12,354 bases of DNA from Desulfobacteraceae bacterium (lineage in GTDB: Bacteria; Desulfobacterota; Desulfobacteria; Desulfobacterales; Desulfobacteraceae), in assembly GCA_015486915.1 (NCBI GenBank), contig WFQS01000387.1:1-12354 (forward strand), given 5' to 3'. The position numbers and the translations under genes are program-made. This document shows positions 9,135 through 12,354 of the stretch, piece after piece (the first letter of the stretch is position 1; the number at the start of each line of letters is the position of its first letter). The notes below the pieces were generated by a model. It searched no databases, had not been told where the DNA came from, and saw only the letters and a program-made list of their open reading frames with translations.

Positions 9135-9228
9135 AATATTATTCGGATCTGCCCCATGGCCTCATGGCCGTTTGATTATTTTTCGGAGACAAAAAGACAA
9201 TCAGAATGGATGATTATTTTTTCCCCAC

Positions 9229-9621
9229 CTACCTTAAGTCTGCTGTGTTACATATCACAGGACACGCCTCAACACATTCACCACATCCGGTGCAGCGGTC
9301 AAGATTTATACTGCGTGCGCGTTTTTTGATTTTAACCTTGAAATTACCAGGAATTCCTTCAATGGATTCAATATCAGAATAAGTTATAAGCTCAATGTTT
9401 AAATGCCTGCCTGCCTCAACCAGTTTGGGCGACATAATGCACATGGAACAGTCATTTGTGGGAAAGGTTTTGTCTAATTGAGACATGACTCCGCCTATGG
9501 AGGGAGTTTCTTCTACCATATAAACATAATATCCTGAATCAGCGAGATCAAGAGCAGTCTGAATGCCGGCGATACCGCCTCCTGCCACAAGGACAGCTCC
9601 TGTAGTTTGTTTTTTATTCAT
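9229..9621 (-). CDS. Stand-alone HdrA N-terminal FAD/[4Fe-4S] segment
   Basis: A 130-aa protein that matches, residue for residue in register, the first ~122 residues of the 1482-aa HdrA fusion encoded downstream: FAD motif GGGIAG (14-19), LDKTFPTNDCSMC with C58 and C61, SPKLVEAGRHLNI, and a [4Fe-4S] motif at C110, C113, C116, C120 with an added C124. It ends with TAG eight codons after the CPV of the cluster motif. A good AAGGAG site precedes the ATG. The next gene begins 94 bp later in another frame and carries the remainder of the HdrA unit behind a NuoG-type module. It is therefore best read as one half of a split HdrA that must associate with the 1086-aa protein to complete the FAD site (inference). 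Decay of a former fusion cannot be excluded, but the clean end at a domain edge and intact motifs argue for a functional subunit. Confidence 0.85.
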   Translation of the reverse strand: MNKKQTTGAVLVAGGGIAGIQTALDLADSGYYVYMVEETPSIGGVMSQLDKTFPTNDCSMCIMSPKLVEAGRHLNIELITYSDIESIEGIPGNFKVKIKKRARSINLDRCTGCGECVEACPVICNTADLR

Positions 9622-9654
9622 AGAAATCTCCTTGGAACATTTATTCCATCAAAG

Positions 9655-10959
9655 TTATTTTGGATTTTTGGACAGGGGATGCAGTCCATACTCCGATAGA
9701 TCAGGTCCAAGGTATGTACGTTCGTTTTCGCCGAGGATTCCCATGGAAAGACAGATCAGTGTCCACAAATGTACTGTGTGATATTCAGCCTTATGGTGTT
9801 TTGCGAGATCCTCGATCTGGGCGTGGCAGTTGTGGCAGGGAGTGACAACATAATCTGCGTCTGTTTCCATAATCTGGTTAAATTTTATTTCACCAAAGGT
9901 ATGGCGTGCATCTGTATATCCTGCCTGAAGCGCTCCGCCTCCGCCTCCGCAGCAGAAATTATTGGATTTGTTTGGAATCATGTCCACGAAATTTTCTTCG
10001 CCAACAACCTTTTTAACTACATATCTCAAGTCATCGGCCATGGGATCGCCCAGAGATTTTCTCACAATATTGCACGGGTCCTGCACCGTAAATTTGATAT
10101 GAGCTGAATTCCAGTCTGAATTGACCTTAAGTCTGCCTTCCCTTATCCATTTTGCATAGTATTCAACAATGCTTTTAAATTCAAAATTATGGGGGATATT
10201 AAACTTTTTAAGACCTGCCCAGACAGCAAAAAAGGAGTGGCCGCATTCAGTATTGAGAAAGACTTTGCACCCGAGTTTATCAATATGTTCTGCCTCGGCT
10301 CTTACGATTTTTTCCCAGGACGCGTCATCGGCGAGAAACATGCAGTAATTCTCACCAGCCCAATAATCGGAAAAATATGTCCAGTCAGCCCCGACTTTAT
10401 GAAGGATTTTCCACAGAGGAAGCATTTCAACCGGTTCGGTTACAGGTTCTCTCGAATTCTGGTTCAGGGCAAAAAATGCTCCTTCCCGATCGATATCCGC
10501 TTTCAAATTTTCAAAACCTTCCTGTTCACGGCACTCTTCGGCGAGATCCTCCACCGTGAATTTAAAATCTTCAAATGGAACGCCCATGGCGCCGCCATGG
10601 GATTTTACATGCTGATCACATGATCCTAAAATTCCCTTGGGCCTTTCTTCACGGGGCCACTGGGATCGCAGATAAAATGTAAGTTGTGGAATATTCAGGT
10701 GCATGGGACAGACCTCATAACACCTGCTGCACATGGTGCAGGCCCATACCCATGGATGACGTTCAAGTTCCGCATCCATACCGAGTACGACCATACGTAT
10801 AAATTTTCTTGGGTCCATATTCATGATGCCCGTGGCAGGGCAGCCACTGGAACAGGCACCACAGGTAAGGCAGGCACTTAAGTTTCCATCGGGAACAAGT
10901 TCTTTAACTTTTTTACTGATCCCGTTTTCGGCTTTTTCAAGTCGTAATATATCCAGCAT
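9655..10959 (-). CDS. HdrD-like iron-sulfur protein with CCG domain (BamD-like candidate)
   Basis: A 434-aa protein with the HdrC+HdrB order seen in HdrD and many HdrD-like subunits. Two N-terminal [4Fe-4S] motifs are C30-C33-C36-C40 and C74-C77-C80-C84. The C-terminal half holds one complete CCG (cysteine-rich) domain: DPCN at C296, FCCGGGGG at C336/C337 and TPCHNC at C375/C378, the type that binds a noncubane [4Fe-4S] cluster in HdrB. The preceding half-domain is degenerate: only C231 and NTECG (C239) remain around residues 200-250. No heme or transmembrane segment is seen, so unlike methanogen HdrDE there is no HdrE partner here. It is the first gene of the operon; a GGAGG site lies 10 nt before the ATG. 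Likely role: redox partner accepting or donating electrons through HdrA. Resemblance to BamD of class II benzoyl-CoA reductase is a hypothesis from gene company; other HdrD-like enzymes remain possible. Confidence 0.85.
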   Translation of the reverse strand: MLDILRLEKAENGISKKVKELVPDGNLSACLTCGACSSGCPATGIMNMDPRKFIRMVVLGMDAELERHPWVWACTMCSRCYEVCPMHLNIPQLTFYLRSQWPREERPKGILGSCDQHVKSHGGAMGVPFEDFKFTVEDLAEECREQEGFENLKADIDREGAFFALNQNSREPVTEPVEMLPLWKILHKVGADWTYFSDYWAGENYCMFLADDASWEKIVRAEAEHIDKLGCKVFLNTECGHSFFAVWAGLKKFNIPHNFEFKSIVEYYAKWIREGRLKVNSDWNSAHIKFTVQDPCNIVRKSLGDPMADDLRYVVKKVVGEENFVDMIPNKSNNFCCGGGGGALQAGYTDARHTFGEIKFNQIMETDADYVVTPCHNCHAQIEDLAKHHKAEYHTVHLWTLICLSMGILGENERTYLGPDLSEYGLHPLSKNPK

Positions 10960-11056
10960 AATTGTATTCCCTCCGGGTCCTTGATAATTTAATATCCAGA
11001 ACCATGATGTTGAAAATAAAGGGAACCGTCTGTCTGCCGGTATAATGAGATTAAAA

Positions 11057-11115
11057 GGCAGTCACCGTTTCCCTAAAATGACTGTACATCTGCCTGACAC
11101 AGGCAGTGCTGTCAG
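11057..11115 (-). promoter_or_regulatory. Cluster of competing stem-loops in the operon leader
   Basis: Several inverted repeats share strands: CTGCCTG-TGT-CAGGCAG (11106-11090, seven perfect pairs); CTGACA pairing with TGTCAG (11115-11110 with 11099-11094); CAGTCA pairing with TGACTG (11084-11079 with 11064-11059), followed on the minus strand by CC and TTTT. GGCAG at 11094-11090 could alternatively pair with CTGCC at 11061-11057. These pairings cannot all form together, as in attenuators or riboswitch-like leaders. No known riboswitch consensus is recognised. The U-run is short, so terminator strength is doubtful. Confidence 0.35.
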
Positions 11116-11122
11116 ACCATAC

Positions 11123-11149
11123 TCATTGTCTTTTAAGGAAAAGGTGCAT
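11123..11149 (-). CDS. Possible 8-codon leader peptide
   Basis: ATG followed by His-Leu-Phe-Leu-Lys-Arg-Gln and TGA. It is preceded by AGGAG six nucleotides before the ATG, a better-placed ribosome site than several of the structural genes have. It lies inside the predicted leader, upstream of the competing inverted repeats, where an attenuation peptide or translational-coupling uORF would sit. There is no run of a single amino acid, so a classical amino-acid attenuator is not indicated. Confidence 0.25.
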   Translation of the reverse strand: MHLFLKRQ

Positions 11150-11218
11150 ATCTCTCTCCTGAGAATAATATTTTTATACTGACCGGATAACCGAATCAGC
11201 TATTTATTTGCTTCTAAT

Positions 11219-11246
11219 AATATATGGTAAAGACCCTGTTTGGCAA
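11219..11246 (-). promoter_or_regulatory. Candidate sigma70-type promoter for the operon
   Basis: On the minus strand TTGCCA (11246-11241) and TATATT (11224-11219) are separated by 16 bp; each matches the -35/-10 consensus at five of six positions. A start near 11212 would give a leader of about 250 nt. It is the best promoter match I see in the gap, but the region is AT-rich and chance matches are easy. Confidence 0.4.
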
Positions 11247-11258
11247 ATTGATAATTTG
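11244..11258. promoter_or_regulatory. Palindrome overlapping the -35 box, possible operator
   Basis: CAAATT-GAT-AATTTG is a perfect 6-3-6 inverted repeat overlapping the candidate -35 hexamer. Its placement would suit a repressor site. No regulator gene is in the window, and AT-rich palindromes of this size can arise by chance. Confidence 0.25.
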
Positions 11259-11320
11259 AATAATATTGCTTATTATTATTTAAATGGCTGATAAATACCA
11301 CCGGGTCTATTAATGTTTTA

Positions 11321-11701
11321 TTATGCCTTTTCATGATCATTCTTTAATACATTCTCCACTACCTGGGGGATTTGATTAATAATTTCAATTACCTGAGTGG
11401 CAGGTGTGGGGTCGGCATACAAACCCGCAATCCGGTTAATTTTTGCCGCAGAGTAAGAGGCTTCCGGGACGTTCATGCCTGTGCTGATCAGCGCAGTTGC
11501 AATTCCTGTAAGCGTATCTCCTGTTCCGCCAATGGCTTCCATTGATTCCACCGAAGGGCGGTCAACTGAATAGAGCAGCCCGATCTGATTCATGATATAA
11601 TCTGTAGATCCCTTTACAAGAAGATATTGTGCTGCATTTCCATGTTCATAGGCTCTTTGAACAAGATCCGTCACCTTATTATCCGTGTGCAAAATAAAGA
11701 A
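11321..11701 (-). pseudogene. 5'-truncated ribokinase/NAD(P)H-hydrate-dehydratase-like gene
   Basis: The C-terminal ~127 codons of a carbohydrate-kinase-fold protein. It has LLVKGSTDYI followed about 25 residues later by IGGTGDTLTGI, the GGxGD anion-hole and catalytic Asp motif of the NnrD/ribokinase superfamily, and then a helical C-terminus. NnrD kinase domains are about 270 aa or more, so over half, including the substrate-binding N-terminus, is missing. The reading frame stays open up to the edge of an IS256-family remnant, just upstream, and stops inside it. A TTG at 11692 could serve as a start, but it falls within the protein fold, not at a natural N-terminus, and has no ribosome site. 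It is therefore most likely an inactive remnant. Whether the original was a housekeeping NnrD or a relative specific to this locus cannot be told. Confidence 0.7.
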
Positions 11702-11702
11702 T

Positions 11703-11935
11703 AGTGTAAAAGACTTTCTGTAAATTCGATTTTCAGTAAATACTCAGGTTTTTTAAATCAGGGGTTGAAAATGCCGGGTTGAAACTTATACTTCCTTTTT
11801 TTAAACGATAAAATCCAAAGAAAGGAGAAAGAATGACCCAGCGACAAGATAATACCGCAATAATGACAGTTTTGGAAATAATAAATTCAAATGGTTTGGA
11901 AGGCCCTGGAGAGGCCGTTTCCATTCTTATCAAAT
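11703..11935 (+). mobile_element. Left-end remnant of an IS256-family insertion sequence
   Basis: The segment begins with AGTGTAAAAGACTTTCTGTA, which resembles IS256-family terminal repeats as I recall them, and leads after about 130 bp into the start of a transposase gene. Similarity to a transposase ends at about 11935, and no right end is found in the window, so only about 230 bp of an element that would normally be about 1.3 kb remains. Its left edge abuts the truncated kinase-like gene. The exact boundary is approximate because the target duplication cannot be seen. Confidence 0.65.
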
Positions 11936-11940
11936 TTTAA
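11833..11940 (+). pseudogene. Transposase N-terminal fragment (IS256/mutator family)
   Basis: A 35-aa ORF with an AAAGGAG ribosome site. MTQRQDNTAIMTVLEIINSN followed by GLEGPGEAVSILI matches the typical start of IS256-family transposases, which continue at this point with an NEAM-type sequence. Here the frame turns to Lys-Phe-stop after ILI, marking a deletion or recombination junction at about 11933. The DDE catalytic residues, which lie further on, are absent, so no active transposase is made. Confidence 0.75.
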
Positions 11941-11957
11941 AACCTTTCAAAAATGGC

Positions 11958-12227
11958 TCAATCCTTGCGGTCTGGTGGAACCGATTGTTCTGTGATCATT
12001 TCCGGCACTTCGAATTTGATTTTTCCATTTTCCCAATATGGTATCTTATAATTATTTTTTTTTGCATCCTTAGCTGCTTTTGAAGCCGCCCTGTTTAATG
12101 CTTTTAGGCCTAATATTGAATATCTATTATGTTTTTTTTTCACTATCAATCCTCTGATTCTTCTATTAAATGGAAGACTGGCATCGGTTTCAAGCTGGCA
12201 GGTGAAGTCGTATCTGTTAAAAAGCAT
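11958..12227 (-). CDS. Small hypothetical protein
   Basis: An 89-aa ORF starting at ATG 12227 with a GGAGA site. An alternative GTG 26 codons before Lys-His-Asn-Arg-Tyr, at about 12143-12141, has AGAGG closely upstream and would give about 61 aa beginning MKKKHNRYSILGL. The shorter form looks more like a natural small protein: a basic, Ala-rich helix (LGLKALNRAASKAAKDAKKN) followed by a YKIPYWENGKIKFEVPE strand pair. Short helix-then-strand proteins ending in a 'W-x-N/D-G-K' turn occur as antitoxin-like partners, but I cannot name a family and give no function. It ends about 20 bp from the IS remnant and seems intact. Codon use is AT-richer than in the hdr operon. Confidence 0.5.
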   Translation of the reverse strand: MLFNRYDFTCQLETDASLPFNRRIRGLIVKKKHNRYSILGLKALNRAASKAAKDAKKNNYKIPYWENGKIKFEVPEMITEQSVPPDRKD

Positions 12228-12242
12228 TGTCTCTCCGTTTTT

Positions 12243-12354
12243 TTACATGAAACTTTGATAAATTTCTTTAGCATCAGGAGCTTCATTATTTGTAAGAATA
12301 ATGATATTCTGACAAATAATGAAAGGTACACTTTGCTTTACAAAAATTCTTTTA
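12243..12354 (-). CDS. Possible C-terminal end of an unidentified gene (partial)
   Basis: A frame open from the window edge for 36 codons to TAA, ending in TNNEAPDAKEIYQSFM. The amino-acid mix looks protein-like, and the stop lies 15 bp before the ATG of the 89-aa ORF, which would suit a two-gene unit. It is too short to recognise, and another frame through the same bases is also open, so coding is uncertain. Confidence 0.25.
   Translation of the reverse strand, partial: KRIFVKQSVPFIICQNIIILTNNEAPDAKEIYQSFM

Larger units (their letters stand above)
10960..11320 (-). promoter_or_regulatory. Promoter and leader region of the hdr/mvhD operon
   Basis: A 361-bp gap without a sizeable gene, between the end of the truncated kinase-like gene and the operon's first ATG. 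It contains a candidate promoter near its upstream end, a short leader ORF, several overlapping inverted repeats, and the GGAGG ribosome site (10970-10974, minus strand) for the HdrD-like gene. Apart from these it is AT-rich. No convincing intrinsic terminator for the upstream gene fragment is visible. Confidence 0.55.

Noticed and set aside
9135..9228. A simple frameshift or selenocysteine stop joining the 130-aa HdrA piece to the 1086-aa protein.
   Set aside because: The upstream ORF ends in TAG, not TGA. The 94-bp gap has no HdrA-like coding, and the downstream gene starts with a complete ferredoxin domain that would not follow the first piece in a normal HdrA.
11241..11262. A sigma54 promoter on the plus strand at TGGCAAATTGATAATTTG.
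   Set aside because: The -24 TGGCA half is present, but the -12 element lacks the required GC, and no plus-strand gene follows.
11733..11933. A 66-codon minus-strand frame within the IS remnant.
   Set aside because: It is antisense to the transposase start and its untranslated upstream part, and has no recognisable protein features.

Overview
The window looks like part of the chromosome of a mesophilic, strictly anaerobic sulfate- or sulfur-reducing member of the Desulfobacterota, most like Desulfobacteraceae such as Desulfobacula, Desulfobacter or Desulfotignum. I infer this from protein style (large HdrA-type flavoproteins, MvhD-like subunits, an HdrD-like CCG protein, a HesB/IscA-like protein with a Cys-rich tail) and a moderate, slightly AT-rich composition. 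No rRNA or housekeeping marker is present to confirm it.

Right edge (about 11.3-12.35 kb): a scarred region. It holds the end of an unidentified gene, a small hypothetical gene (89 codons, or 61 from an internal GTG), a left-end remnant of an IS256-family insertion sequence with the first ~34 codons of its transposase (+ strand), and directly beside it a ribokinase/NAD(P)H-hydrate-dehydratase-like gene that has lost its 5' part. The rest of the IS and of the kinase-like gene are not in the window.

Control region (10960-11320): a plausible sigma70-type promoter facing left, an overlapping 6-3-6 palindrome, a predicted leader of about 250 nt with an 8-codon ORF behind a good Shine-Dalgarno site, and a set of mutually exclusive inverted repeats. 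A GGAGG site precedes the first structural gene.

Main locus (10959 down to 23, all on the minus strand, gaps 24-94 bp): one apparent operon of seven genes. In transcription order these are (1) an HdrD-like iron-sulfur/CCG protein, 434 aa; (2) a 130-aa stand-alone N-terminal piece of HdrA; (3) a 1086-aa protein with a NuoG/hydrogenase-type [2Fe-2S] plus two [4Fe-4S] input module, the remainder of that HdrA-like unit and a second complete HdrA; (4) an MvhD-like [2Fe-2S] protein; (5) a HesB/IscA-like protein; (6) a 1482-aa fusion of HdrA N-terminus, a complete GltD/NfnB-like NAD(P)H module, the rest of that HdrA unit and a second complete HdrA; (7) a second MvhD-like protein. The operon probably continues past the left edge.

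Working model (inference): the products form a soluble or membrane-associated, multi-flavin electron-bifurcating or -confurcating complex. The two large HdrA proteins share one scaffold but carry different electron-input modules at the same junction: GltD-type in one and NuoG-type in the other, where the scaffold is split into two genes. Each is followed by its own MvhD adapter, and the HdrD-like subunit is the likely thiol/disulfide-type or downstream redox partner. The closest described arrangement known to me is the HdrD/HdrA/MvhD-like set (BamDEF) of class II benzoyl-CoA reductase, together with the large fused 'HdrL'-type proteins of sulfate reducers. No catalytic BamBC, hydrogenase or formate dehydrogenase gene is visible here, so the substrate is unknown.
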